Assembly (NCBI GenBank): GCA_016282315.1
Contig: JAEEKG010000078.1
Coordinates: forward strand, 1 to 39,289
Direction: 5' to 3'
DNA length: 39,289 nucleotides
DNA from: Clostridiales bacterium
GTDB taxonomy: Bacteria > Bacillota > Clostridia > Oscillospirales > CAG-272
Shown: one piece after another, positions 15,391 to 23,466 of the stretch
How the letters are laid out: each line of letters opens with the position of its first letter
How positions within the stretch are numbered: position 1 is the first letter of the stretch
Made by a program: the position numbers and the translations under genes
Notes under the pieces: generated by a model
Databases searched by the model: none
Told to the model about the DNA's origin: nothing
What the model saw: the letters and a program-made list of their open reading frames with translations, nothing else

Positions 15391-16369
15391 TTACAATTGC
15401 GTAGAATTCATCTGTAGGAAGCTTTCCGCCTACAGCTTTGGGATTAGCCTCAAATAGTACACCAAGCATTGCTTTCATATAATCAACACCCTGTTTTCCG
15501 TAAACACAAACTATATTGCAGTTTGGAATTGCGTTCAAAGCAACTTTTTCATTTGGAACAATGCCGTATTTGGCAACTATTTTAGCTGCATCTTCTTTGT
15601 TATTGTTAATATAATTCACTGAATCAGTGTAATCTTTTAAGAACTTCTTTACTGCATCCTTATTTTCCTTGAGCAGCTTGTTGCTTACAACTATTACGCC
15701 TTGAACAAGTGAAGTTTCACTAACTTTGTTCCATTCCTCAGTCAGATTGAGAGCTACTCTGTAATTGTTAGTCTGAGAAGCAAATTTTGTACTTGTTACA
15801 AAAGGTTCAGGAATAATTGCAACATCTATTGTACCAGCTGCAAGTTTTGAAGAGATTTCCGAAGTATCTGCAACAAATTCAAGGGTAAGATCTGTTTGTG
15901 GATCAATATCATTTTGTTTTAAGACATAATTGATGATGTATTCAGGAGTTGCTCCCTGACCTGTTGTATAAACAGTTTTGCCTTTTAAATCATTAAGAGA
16001 ATTAATGTTGTTTCCGTTTTCAACAACATATAGTACTCCCAAAGTGTTTACAGCTAGAAAACTATAATCTGCTCCTTTGTTAAACACAACTGAAGCAAGG
16101 TTTACAGGCATGGCAATTATGTCATAAGTTCCTGCAATTGCAGCAGCTGAAACATCGCTTGTATCTGTTGTGAGAGTAACCTCATATTTGTTTTCTGTGA
16201 GATTATTATCTGAGTTGTCCCAAAGCTTAGATAAACCGATTCCTGTCGGTCCTTTCAAAGCCAATACTTTTAATTGTGCTTTTTCTGTTTTATTTGCATT
16301 GCACCCTGTCAACACAGAGATTGACAAGAATAAAACAGCCATTACCAATGCAATAATTCTTCTTTTCAT
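15383..16369 (-). CDS. ABC transporter substrate-binding lipoprotein (NMT1/SsuA-like)
   Basis: Solute-binding lipoprotein, 328 residues, with signal peptide MKRRIIALVMAVLFLSISV and lipobox LTGC (lipidated C23). The mature part opens with LKVLALKGPTGIGLSKLW and continues in the NMT1/ABC-type pattern, with GTYDIIAMPVN, LNDLKGKTVYTTGQG and TIDVAIIPEPFV. It is anchored outside the membrane and feeds the permease encoded next to it. ATG at 16369 follows a run AGGGGGG. Because the regulator gene ends only 16 bases upstream with no promoter between, all four genes should share one transcript. Confidence 0.9.
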   Translation of the reverse strand: MKRRIIALVMAVLFLSISVLTGCNANKTEKAQLKVLALKGPTGIGLSKLWDNSDNNLTENKYEVTLTTDTSDVSAAAIAGTYDIIAMPVNLASVVFNKGADYSFLAVNTLGVLYVVENGNNINSLNDLKGKTVYTTGQGATPEYIINYVLKQNDIDPQTDLTLEFVADTSEISSKLAAGTIDVAIIPEPFVTSTKFASQTNNYRVALNLTEEWNKVSETSLVQGVIVVSNKLLKENKDAVKKFLKDYTDSVNYINNNKEDAAKIVAKYGIVPNEKVALNAIPNCNIVCVYGKQGVDYMKAMLGVLFEANPKAVGGKLPTDEFYAIVND

Positions 16370-16385
16370 TTTGTTTTCCCCCCTG

Positions 16386-17033
16386 CTATTTCAGAATAAG
16401 TTTTTCTCTTGATAGTATCTTGATTGTCCCATTCTGATAATCTATGGCTTTAATTCTTTGAAGTTCACTTATGGCTCTGTAAAGAGATGATCTTCCTATG
16501 TTCAATTGTTTAGACAATTTTGCAGCCACTACTTTTATTTCATCAGCGTTCTGGCATAACAAAAACCTTGCCAACGAATGCTCTGTTGTCGGTGTTGCAA
16601 AAGTTGATATCTTTTTGTTCAAGAATCGAATTCTGTCAGTCAAAAAAGCGATATATGCCATGTTCAAACCTGTGTCTTCAAGGATATACCTTTTTATTGT
16701 TTCTTCAGGTATGAACATTATTTCAGATTTCGTTTTTGACACTAAACAGCTCACGTGTTCTGCGTCACTGGAAAAAAGTGTAGTGACACCGAAAACATTG
16801 CCTTCTTTTAAAGTGTTCAAAGGCACCTTGCTGCCGCTGTTTTTTTCTTCAGCTAAAACCGTTCCTGACAAAATGACACCAATCTGCTTCATAGCATCTT
16901 TGCAAGAGGATATTATTTCTCCTTTAGAAAAACTGCATATTTTTTCTTTTGACAATTTTTCAATCGTGTTCTTGCTTGCATTTTTGAAAATATCTGCGCA
17001 AGATAGCATTTCGATTATCTTTTCTTTCGTCAT
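16386..17033 (-). CDS. Crp/Fnr-family transcriptional regulator
   Basis: Two-domain regulator of 215 residues: a cyclic-nucleotide-binding-like sensor (about 5-125), a connecting helix, and a C-terminal winged helix with recognition segment LSKQLNIGRSSLYRAISEL. It has no Cys cluster of the Fnr type. A GTG at 17063 gives a longer reading, but the predicted transcript starts about there, and GGAG sits five bases before the ATG at 17033, so the shorter start is favoured. It heads the ABC transporter operon and probably controls itself and the transporter through the inverted repeat at its transcription start. The effector is unknown. Confidence 0.88.
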   Translation of the reverse strand: MTKEKIIEMLSCADIFKNASKNTIEKLSKEKICSFSKGEIISSCKDAMKQIGVILSGTVLAEEKNSGSKVPLNTLKEGNVFGVTTLFSSDAEHVSCLVSKTKSEIMFIPEETIKRYILEDTGLNMAYIAFLTDRIRFLNKKISTFATPTTEHSLARFLLCQNADEIKVVAAKLSKQLNIGRSSLYRAISELQRIKAIDYQNGTIKILSREKLILK

Positions 17034-17046
17034 AAATTCTCCATTT

Positions 17047-17066
17047 TGTGTCCCATTTGGCACACA
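17047..17066. promoter_or_regulatory. Putative Crp/Fnr-type operator at the transcription start
   Basis: Inverted repeat TGTGTCCCA-TT-TGGCACACA, matching at 8 of 9 positions, of the general TGTGN-type used by Crp-family proteins. It covers the predicted transcription start (about 17063) of the regulator gene, a position that normally gives repression. That it is bound by the adjacent regulator is inferred. Confidence 0.6.
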
Positions 17067-17069
17067 TTT

Positions 17070-17098
17070 ATATTATCACAAGTCTATGACAAAGTCAA
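17070..17098 (-). promoter_or_regulatory. Promoter of the regulator-ABC operon
   Basis: Minus-strand TTGACT (17098-17093), 17 bases, TAATAT (17075-17070). It is divergent from, and about 20 bases away from, the asnS promoter. Confidence 0.75.
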
Positions 17099-17119
17099 TC
17101 GCTTTACAACTATTTGGTG

Positions 17120-17148
17120 TTGTATTATATAATTATTTGATTTATAAT
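17120..17148 (+). promoter_or_regulatory. Promoter of the asnS operon
   Basis: TTGTAT (17120-17125), 17 bases, TATAAT (17143-17148). The expected start is near 17155, leaving a leader of about 30 bases, too short for a T-box riboswitch. Confidence 0.6.
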
Positions 17149-17186
17149 GATTTGGTGACAAATATTTAGAAAGAGAAATACTAATT

Positions 17187-18581
17187 ATGGAAAGAACATG
17201 GGTAAAAGATATTTACACTGACATGACATCATTTGATGGTAAAGATATAAAGGTGTGCGGATGGGTACGATCCGTTCGTGCTAGCAACGCATTTGGTTTT
17301 ATCGTTTTGAACGACGGAAGTTGTTTTGGCAACATTCAAGTTGTTTTTGAAGCAGATAAACTCAGCAACTACACAGATATTTCAAAACAGAATGTTGGAG
17401 CAGCATTAAATGTTACAGGAAAGCTCATATTGACTCCTGATGCTCCGCAGCCTTTTGAAATACATGCTTCTGAAATCGAAGTTGAAGGAACATCAACTCC
17501 TGACTTCCCCATTCAGAAAAAACGTCATACAGCAGAATTTTTGAGAACGATTCCTCACCTCAGAGCGCGCGCTAACATTTACAACGCAGCTTTCAGAGTT
17601 AGATCTGTTTCGGCATATGCCATTCACAAATTCTTCCAGGAAAGAGGATTTGTTTATGCACAAACTCCGCTTATCACTGTTTCAGACTGTGAAGGCGCTG
17701 GAGAAATGTTCAGAGTAACATCTCTTGATCTTGACAACCCGCCAAGAACAGAAGACGGAAAAATAGATTTTTCTCAGGATTTCTTCGGAAAAGATGCATT
17801 TTTAACAGTTTCAGGCCAGCTTCAGGGCGAGACAATGGCTCAGGTCTATTCCAAGATTTACACATTCGGACCTACTTTCCGCGCTGAAAAATCTTATACA
17901 CAAAGACATGCAGCTGAATTCTGGATGATTGAACCTGAAATAGCATTTGCCGATCTTGAAGATGATATGCAGCTTGCCGAAGCAATGACAAAATATGTCA
18001 TCGGTTATGTTTTAAACAACTGCAAACAGGAACTCGAGTTCTTCAACAAATTTGTAGATAACGGTTTAATCGAAAGACTCACAAACGTTGTTTCAAACGA
18101 TTTTGCAAGAGTCTCATATACTGATGCCATCGACCTTCTCTTAAAGAGCGGAGTCGAATTTGAGTACAAACCATTCTGGGGTTGTGACATGCAGACAGAG
18201 CACGAAAGATACCTCTGTGAACAAGTGTTCAAAAAACCTGTTTTCGTTTACAACTATCCTAAGGAAATCAAGGCATTCTATATGCGCTTGAACGACGATG
18301 GAAAGACCGTGGCTGCAGCCGACATGCTGGTTCCTGGAATCGGAGAACTCATCGGTGGATCACAGCGTGAAGAAAGACTTGATAAGCTTGAAGAAGCTTA
18401 CGCAAGATTCGGATTAAACCCGGAAGACTACTGGTGGTATACCGAACTCAGAAAATACGGAAGCACACACCACGCAGGATTCGGTTTGGGATTTGAGAGA
18501 TTGATTATGTATGTAACAGGCATCTCAAACATTAGAGACGTTGAACTATTCCCGAGAACAACAGGTAACGCAGATATTTAA
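17187..18581 (+). CDS. asnS: Asparaginyl-tRNA synthetase
   Basis: Class IIb aminoacyl-tRNA synthetase charging tRNA-Asn. The OB-fold anticodon domain (residues 1-105) contains [23 protein letters not shown]. The catalytic domain shows motif 2 around [25 protein letters not shown] and motif 3 [15 protein letters not shown] near the C-terminus. At 464 residues it matches the family. Placing it with an aspartate aminotransferase links it to aspartate/asparagine metabolism. It is the first gene of a four-gene plus-strand operon. Confidence 0.97.
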   Translation: MERTWVKDIYTDMTSFDGKDIKVCGWVRSVRASNAFGFIVLNDGSCFGNIQVVFEADKLSNYTDISKQNVGAALNVTGKLILTPDAPQPFEIHASEIEVEGTSTPDFPIQKKRHTAEFLRTIPHLRARANIYNAAFRVRSVSAYAIHKFFQERGFVYAQTPLITVSDCEGAGEMFRVTSLDLDNPPRTEDGKIDFSQDFFGKDAFLTVSGQLQGETMAQVYSKIYTFGPTFRAEKSYTQRHAAEFWMIEPEIAFADLEDDMQLAEAMTKYVIGYVLNNCKQELEFFNKFVDNGLIERLTNVVSNDFARVSYTDAIDLLLKSGVEFEYKPFWGCDMQTEHERYLCEQVFKKPVFVYNYPKEIKAFYMRLNDDGKTVAAADMLVPGIGELIGGSQREERLDKLEEAYARFGLNPEDYWWYTELRKYGSTHHAGFGLGFERLIMYVTGISNIRDVELFPRTTGNADI

Positions 18582-18592
18582 AGAGGCAAATT

Positions 18593-19879
18593 ATGGCAAA
18601 AAAATATGTTGAAATGACCAAGTCTGAGTTGACACAAGTCAATGCAGAACTCCAGAAAGAATATGACAAAATAGTTGAAAGCGGAATTTCTCTTGATTTG
18701 TCCAGAGGAAAGCCTTGTAAAGAGCAATTGGATGTTTCAGATGATCTTTTCAGAACACTTACCAGCAGCTCTCAATGCATTTCAAAAACAGGTTTTGATG
18801 TCAGAAACTATGGTTTGCTCCAAGGAATTGAGGAAGCTAAAGAATTGTTCGGACAACTTTTGGGCGTTCCCGCTGAAAACATTCTTGTCGGCGGCAACTC
18901 AAGTCTTACAATGCAGTATGATGCTTTTGCAAGATGTATGCTTTTCGGAGTAGGCGAACACAGAATGTCCTGGATTAAACAGGGAGACGCTAAGATTTTG
19001 TGCCCTTCTCCCGGTTATGACAGACACTTTGCAATATGTGAAGAGTTCAGAACTCCTATGATTCCGATAAGACTCACAGGCCACGGCCCGGATATGGATC
19101 AGGTAGAAGAATTGGTCAACAACGACCCTACAATCAAGGGTATGTTCTGCGTTCCGAAGTATTCTAACCCAACTGGCGAAACATATGATGAAAAGACAAT
19201 AAGAAGAATAGCTGAACTCAATCCTGCAGCTAAAGACTTCAGATTGTTCTGGGACAACGCATACCTTTACCACGATTTCGGAAAAGAAACAAAGGTTGCA
19301 AATATTTTTGATTACACATTCGGCACAAAGAATGAAGATATGGTATATGAGTTCTTCTCAACATCCAAGATCACATTCCCGGGTTCCGGAATAGCAGTAA
19401 TGGCAACAAGCAAAAACAACATAGACTATGCTGTTAAGCACCTGTCTGTACAGAGCATTAACTCAGATAAAATCAACCAAATGAGACATGTACTCTATTT
19501 GAAGAGCCCTGAAAATGTAAAAGATCACATGAAAAAACATGCTGAAATATTAAAGCCAAAATTTGAACTTGTAGAGCAGAAGTTCCATGAGGCCTTTGAT
19601 GAAGCTGGAATAGCAACATGGACTGAGCCAAACGGAGGATATTTCATTTCTCTAGATATATTCCCAAACACAGCTAAGACAACATTTAATCTCTGCAAAG
19701 CAGCCGGATTAAAGATTACAGGTGCAGGCGCTACATTCCCATACAAAAAGGACCCTGACAGCAAAAACCTGAGAATATGTCCTTCATATGCAAGCTTAGA
19801 AGATTTGGAAAAAGCGTGCGATGTTCTCTCAGTATGTGCTAAACTCGCAGCCACAAGAAGACTGCTTGAAATGGAATAA
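18593..19879 (+). CDS. PLP-dependent aminotransferase, aspartate-type (subgroup Ic, AspC-like)
   Basis: Fold-type I aminotransferase of 428 residues, related to the bacterial aspartate aminotransferases typified by mycobacterial AspC rather than classical AspAT. Visible features are LSRGKPCKEQLD near the N-terminus, the cofactor-binding GGNSSLTMQYDA, CVPKYSNPTGETY, WDNAYLYHDF, and the PLP-lysine site FFSTSKITFPGSG. GAGG lies seven bases before the ATG, and the gene starts 11 bases after asnS. Interconversion of oxaloacetate and aspartate is the likely reaction, but specificity within this subgroup is inferred. Confidence 0.85.
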   Translation: MAKKYVEMTKSELTQVNAELQKEYDKIVESGISLDLSRGKPCKEQLDVSDDLFRTLTSSSQCISKTGFDVRNYGLLQGIEEAKELFGQLLGVPAENILVGGNSSLTMQYDAFARCMLFGVGEHRMSWIKQGDAKILCPSPGYDRHFAICEEFRTPMIPIRLTGHGPDMDQVEELVNNDPTIKGMFCVPKYSNPTGETYDEKTIRRIAELNPAAKDFRLFWDNAYLYHDFGKETKVANIFDYTFGTKNEDMVYEFFSTSKITFPGSGIAVMATSKNNIDYAVKHLSVQSINSDKINQMRHVLYLKSPENVKDHMKKHAEILKPKFELVEQKFHEAFDEAGIATWTEPNGGYFISLDIFPNTAKTTFNLCKAAGLKITGAGATFPYKKDPDSKNLRICPSYASLEDLEKACDVLSVCAKLAATRRLLEME

Positions 19880-19885
19880 TTCATT

Positions 19886-20914
19886 ATGGTTAAAGATAAA
19901 AAAGTTGTAGTTCTTTCAGGCGGTTACAGCCCTGAAAGAGATGTATCTCTTGTTACCGGTTCCCTTGTTGCCGCTGCATTGAGAAGACAGGGTTATCCGA
20001 CGGCACTAGTAGATGTTTACATGCCATTCACAGGAGATTATGAGAAAGCATTTACTCTTGAAACCAAAGAACTTGTAAAAGAAGTGTCGACAAGAATACC
20101 TAACCTTGAAAAACTCAAAGAAAAATACGGCGAAGGCGAAAGGCTTATAGGACGTGGTGTAATTGAACTCTGCTCACACGCAGATGTCATATACAACGCA
20201 CTTCACGGCGGCATGGGCGAAGACGGACGTCTTCAGGCACTCTTTACCTCTTTGGGAATGAAATATACAGGTTCAAAATTTGAGCCTTGTCATGTTTCAA
20301 TGGACAAGTCGTTGACAAAGGCAGTCCTGGAACAGCACAACATACCTACAGCTAAATATGTTGTTCTCGATGAAATGACAATTCCGCTCGGCATTAAGTA
20401 CCCGTGCGTTATCAAGCCTTGTTCATGTGGTTCTAGTGTCGGTGTTTCATTTGCTAACAATGAAAAAGAACTCAGAAAGAATATAGAAAAAGCTTTCAAA
20501 TTTGACAACAAAGTAATTATAGAAGACAAACTTATAGGACGTGAATTCACCGTGGCTGTTCTCTTTGGAGAAGCTTTACCAATAATTGAAATCATTCCGA
20601 AAACCGCCTTCTATGATTATGAAAGAAAATATCAGGCAGGAGCAACAGAAGAGATATGCCCTGCAGTATTGACTGAAGAACAAACGATAAGACTTAAGAG
20701 CTTGGCAGTACGCGCTTTCTTTGCGATGAGACTTACCACATACTCTAGATTTGACTTCATTTTGGATGAAGAGACAAATGAGTTTTATTGTTTGGAAGGA
20801 AACGCTCTTCCGGGCATGACAAACACAAGTCTGGTTCCCTTGGCCGCCAAAACAGCAGGAATCAACTATGATGATTTGTGTGAAAAAATATTGCTGGATG
20901 CAAGTGTAAATTGA
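19886..20914 (+). CDS. ddl: D-alanine--D-alanine ligase
   Basis: ATP-grasp enzyme making the D-Ala-D-Ala dipeptide for peptidoglycan. It shows LSGGYSPERDVSL, the HGGMGEDGRLQ loop, CVIKPCSCGSSVGVS, and EGNALPGMT near the end (usually NTLPGMT). The omega-loop reads FYDYERKYQ, the Tyr-Lys-Tyr pattern of ordinary D-Ala-D-Ala ligases, so there is no sign of a vancomycin-resistance D-lactate or D-serine ligase. It has 342 residues and lies 6 bases after the aminotransferase, with only a weak ribosome binding site, so it is probably coupled to it. Confidence 0.95.
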   Translation: MVKDKKVVVLSGGYSPERDVSLVTGSLVAAALRRQGYPTALVDVYMPFTGDYEKAFTLETKELVKEVSTRIPNLEKLKEKYGEGERLIGRGVIELCSHADVIYNALHGGMGEDGRLQALFTSLGMKYTGSKFEPCHVSMDKSLTKAVLEQHNIPTAKYVVLDEMTIPLGIKYPCVIKPCSCGSSVGVSFANNEKELRKNIEKAFKFDNKVIIEDKLIGREFTVAVLFGEALPIIEIIPKTAFYDYERKYQAGATEEICPAVLTEEQTIRLKSLAVRAFFAMRLTTYSRFDFILDEETNEFYCLEGNALPGMTNTSLVPLAAKTAGINYDDLCEKILLDASVN

Positions 20915-20921
20915 GGTGTCC

Positions 20922-21749
20922 ATGAAAACGATAATAGGAATTGATGTGGGTGGAAGCACAACAAAAATAGTTGCGGCTAAAAACAACACTTTACTTAATC
21001 CGATTCTTGTCAGCGCAAACGATCCCATAACATCAATCTATGGTGCATTTGGTAAGTTCACAAATGAAAACTCCCTAGAACTAAACGATGTTGACAAGGT
21101 GGTAATCACAGGTGTCGGCGCATCATACGTTGATAAACCGATTTATGGTCTTAAATGCGAAAGCGTTTCAGAATTTGAATGTTTTGGAAGAGGCGGTTTG
21201 TACTTATCCGGACTTGATGAAGCTATAGTTGTCAGCATGGGTACAGGTACTGCCAATGTGTATTCAAAAAAAGTCGGAGATAAGATTACAAATGAATATT
21301 TAGGTGGAACAGGTGTCGGAGGAGGCACTATGGTCGGCCTTTCAAAAAAAATGCTCAACATGGACAATGTTGAACACATATTGGAACTGGCTGAAGAAGG
21401 AAATCTTGACAATGTTGATTTGAAAGTCAAAGACATTTATAAGCACGTTAAAGACAATTCACTTCCTCAGAATTTGACTGCATCTAACTTCGGAAAACTA
21501 TCCGATGTTGCGACAGATTCCGATGTTGCGCTTGCAATAATCAACATGATATTTGAAACTGCTGCTATGCTTGCTGTCTTTGCTTCAAGAATGAAAAACA
21601 CAAAGAACGTTGTTCTGACAGGCAACCTTTCAAATTTCAAACTTGCTAAAGTTATTTTCCCTGAGCTTGGCAAATTGTTTGATACAAATTTCATCATTCC
21701 GGAAAATTCTCAATTTGCTACAGCAATAGGAGCTGCCCTAATCGAATAA
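20922..21749 (+). CDS. coaW: Type II pantothenate kinase
   Basis: Phosphorylates pantothenate as the first step of coenzyme A synthesis. This is the ASKHA-fold type II kinase known from Staphylococcus and from some clostridia. It has phosphate-binding GIDVGGSTTKIVAA at the N-terminus, VVSMGTGTANVY, and GGTGVGGGTMVGLSKKML. A GTG at 20916 is in frame, but it lies inside the GAGG ribosome binding site (20913-20916), so the ATG at 20922 is the start (275 residues). It is the last gene of the asnS operon and is followed by a terminator. Confidence 0.88.
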   Translation: MKTIIGIDVGGSTTKIVAAKNNTLLNPILVSANDPITSIYGAFGKFTNENSLELNDVDKVVITGVGASYVDKPIYGLKCESVSEFECFGRGGLYLSGLDEAIVVSMGTGTANVYSKKVGDKITNEYLGGTGVGGGTMVGLSKKMLNMDNVEHILELAEEGNLDNVDLKVKDIYKHVKDNSLPQNLTASNFGKLSDVATDSDVALAIINMIFETAAMLAVFASRMKNTKNVVLTGNLSNFKLAKVIFPELGKLFDTNFIIPENSQFATAIGAALIE

Positions 21750-21772
21750 TCAATCTTAATATAAAAAACTAT

Positions 21773-21806
21773 GGTGCTGAAATCGTGTAAACGAAAAATC
21801 AGCACC
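21773..21806. terminator. Bidirectional terminator between coaW and birA
   Basis: GGTGCTGA (21773-21780) pairs with TCAGCACC (21799-21806), with an inner TCGT/ACGA stem. It is followed by TTTTGTT on the plus strand and, read the other way, by ATAGTTTTTT. It therefore serves both converging genes. Confidence 0.88.
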
Positions 21807-21838
21807 TTTTGTTATCTTATCTGAACACAAAACAGTTT

Positions 21839-22822
21839 TTACGAATATCCCATCAAACCTCTTATAGATACTTCTCCGCTCTTTATTGATTCAGTTATTC
21901 CGTCGCTGTATTTAACAAGAAGAGAGAAATCTTCATTAATACCTAAGGCTTGGGCTTCTATGCCTTCTTTTGTTTTCATTACAAGTATTCTTTTGCCTAT
22001 GTTTAAACAATCGTTTTTGTATTTATCTAGATACAAGCGCTGATTGCTATATAAGTCAGAATACATTGTATCAAGTTCTTTTAACAGGCAAGCGCACAAT
22101 GACGCTCTGTTTGTGTTTTTTCCGCATCCCATTTTTATTGAACCGGCTATATCTTTTAATTCTTTTGGAAAATCTTCTTCATTCTGATTAACATTGATTC
22201 CTATTCCTATAACGACATATTGTATTTTTCCAGTCTCGCCTTCAACGCCCATTTCAGTAAGTATTCCGCATACTTTTTTATTATTCATTATTATGTCATT
22301 AGTCCACTTGATGCTGGGTCTTACACCGGTTACTTCTTCTATAGCATTGCACAAACAAACAGCAGTCATTGCGGTGAGAGAAGATATATGGTCTATTATT
22401 TCTGGTTTTATCAACACGGATAAATATATACCGACACCCTTATCTGAAACAAAGCTGCGTCCGAGCCTGCCCCTTCCTTTTGTCTGACTGTCGGATATGA
22501 CAACCGTTCCGTCACTTAATCTGTCATAATTGTTTTTAATATAATTGTTTGTCGAATCTATTGTGTCAAAATACAGCACATCTTTTCCGATAGTTTTTGT
22601 TTTTAACAGAGGCTTTATTTCCATTTCGGATATTCTGTCGGGTTTAGAGAGCAGCATGTATCCCTTGTTAGTAACTGAATCAATTACATAACCTTCTCTT
22701 TTTAATGCTGAAACTGCCTTGTTTACCGAAACTCTTGAAACACCCAATTGTTTACTTATATACTCACCCGAAACATATTCGTTATTATTACTTAATAATT
22801 GTAATACTTCGTTTTTTGTCAT
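21839..22822 (-). CDS. birA: Biotin-protein ligase and biotin operon repressor
   Basis: Bifunctional BirA of 327 residues: an N-terminal winged helix (1-60, GEYISKQLGVSRVSVNKAVS), a catalytic domain with the biotinoyl-AMP loop GRGRLGRSF (116-124) and WTNDIIMNNKKVCGILTE, and a small C-terminal SH3-like domain. It attaches biotin to carboxylases, and when biotin is plentiful the biotinoyl-AMP-bound dimer represses transport or synthesis genes. It is divergent from bioY, with a matching operator between them, so the regulatory target is visible here. GAGAGG supplies a ribosome binding site upstream of the ATG. Confidence 0.95.
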   Translation of the reverse strand: MTKNEVLQLLSNNNEYVSGEYISKQLGVSRVSVNKAVSALKREGYVIDSVTNKGYMLLSKPDRISEMEIKPLLKTKTIGKDVLYFDTIDSTNNYIKNNYDRLSDGTVVISDSQTKGRGRLGRSFVSDKGVGIYLSVLIKPEIIDHISSLTAMTAVCLCNAIEEVTGVRPSIKWTNDIIMNNKKVCGILTEMGVEGETGKIQYVVIGIGINVNQNEEDFPKELKDIAGSIKMGCGKNTNRASLCACLLKELDTMYSDLYSNQRLYLDKYKNDCLNIGKRILVMKTKEGIEAQALGINEDFSLLVKYSDGITESIKSGEVSIRGLMGYS

Positions 22823-22825
22823 TTT

Positions 22826-22839
22826 GATTGTTTACAATC
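22826..22839. promoter_or_regulatory. Palindrome with a BirA half-site in the birA leader
   Basis: GATTGT-TT-ACAATC is a perfect 14-base palindrome a few bases upstream of the birA ATG. It contains GTTTACAA, which matches one half of a BirA operator, but no second half at the normal distance. It may overlap the bioY -35 box (TTTACA, 22831-22836). Confidence 0.4.
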
Positions 22840-22852
22840 CTCTCTTTTTGTG

Positions 22853-22889
22853 ATATTGTTAACCTTGCTTAAAAAGAGGTTAACAATAT
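22853..22889 (+). promoter_or_regulatory. BirA operator covering the bioY ribosome binding site and start
   Basis: Two perfect 12-base arms, ATATTGTTAACC (22853-22864) and GGTTAACAATAT (22878-22889), are separated by 13 bases. This contains the TTGTTAAC-N15-GTTAACAA form expected of BirA sites in Gram-positive bacteria. The right arm includes the end of the GAGG ribosome binding site and two bases of the bioY ATG. A possible promoter is TTTACA (22831-22836) with TATTGT (22854-22859), so the left arm covers its -10 box. Confidence 0.88.
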
Positions 22890-23466
22890 GGCCAGATATA
22901 GAATAAAAATGCTTATATTATGTGCTCTGTTTGCTGCATTAACCGCAATAGGAGCTTTTATACAAATCCCCACACCCATTACTTCGTTTACTTTACAATT
23001 ATTGTTTGTGTTTTTGTCAGGAATTATACTTGGACCCAAGTATGGACCCTTGTCCCAGGCAATATATGTACTACTTGGGTTAATAGGCCTTCCCATATTT
23101 ACCGGAGGCGGGGGATTTGCTTATGTGCTTAAACCATCATTTGGTTTTACAATAGGTTTTATAGCCACTTCTTTTGTTATAGGGCTGATAACAGATAAAA
23201 ACAAAAGTATCAAAAGAATACTCGTCTCATGCGTTGTCGGATTGTTGACAACATACGCAATCGGCCTTCCTTACATGGCTGTAATACTAAATGTTTACAT
23301 GCAAAAAGCCATGTCTGTTTGGCAGATACTTATGAGCGGAATGGTGATTTTCCTTCCATTTGATGCTTTGAAAATTCTGGCAACTGTTTTGTTGTCTAAA
23401 CCTCTTCTCAAAGTAATGGATCACATTAATCCAAAATCAGAACAAACCGGAGATGATCCCAAGTGA
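22888..23466 (+). CDS. bioY: BioY biotin transporter, ECF substrate-specific component
   Basis: Membrane protein of 192 residues with about six helices that captures biotin for an energy-coupling-factor transporter. The family pattern is clear: [20 protein letters not shown], then [12 protein letters not shown] with a glycine-rich [15 protein letters not shown] loop. The genes for the shared ECF module are not in this window. It is regulated by the BirA operator at its start. Its last 30 bases are also the end of fhs on the other strand. Confidence 0.95.
   Translation: MARYRIKMLILCALFAALTAIGAFIQIPTPITSFTLQLLFVFLSGIILGPKYGPLSQAIYVLLGLIGLPIFTGGGGFAYVLKPSFGFTIGFIATSFVIGLITDKNKSIKRILVSCVVGLLTTYAIGLPYMAVILNVYMQKAMSVWQILMSGMVIFLPFDALKILATVLLSKPLLKVMDHINPKSEQTGDDPK

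Noticed and set aside
17149-17186. T-box riboswitch in front of asnS
   Set aside because: The predicted leader is about 30 bases, far too short for a T-box, and no TGGN specifier-type structure or terminator is present.
19886-20914. Vancomycin-resistance type D-Ala-D-Lac or D-Ala-D-Ser ligase
   Set aside because: The omega-loop YDYERKY is the ordinary D-Ala-D-Ala ligase form, and there are no vanH, vanX or vanT genes around it.
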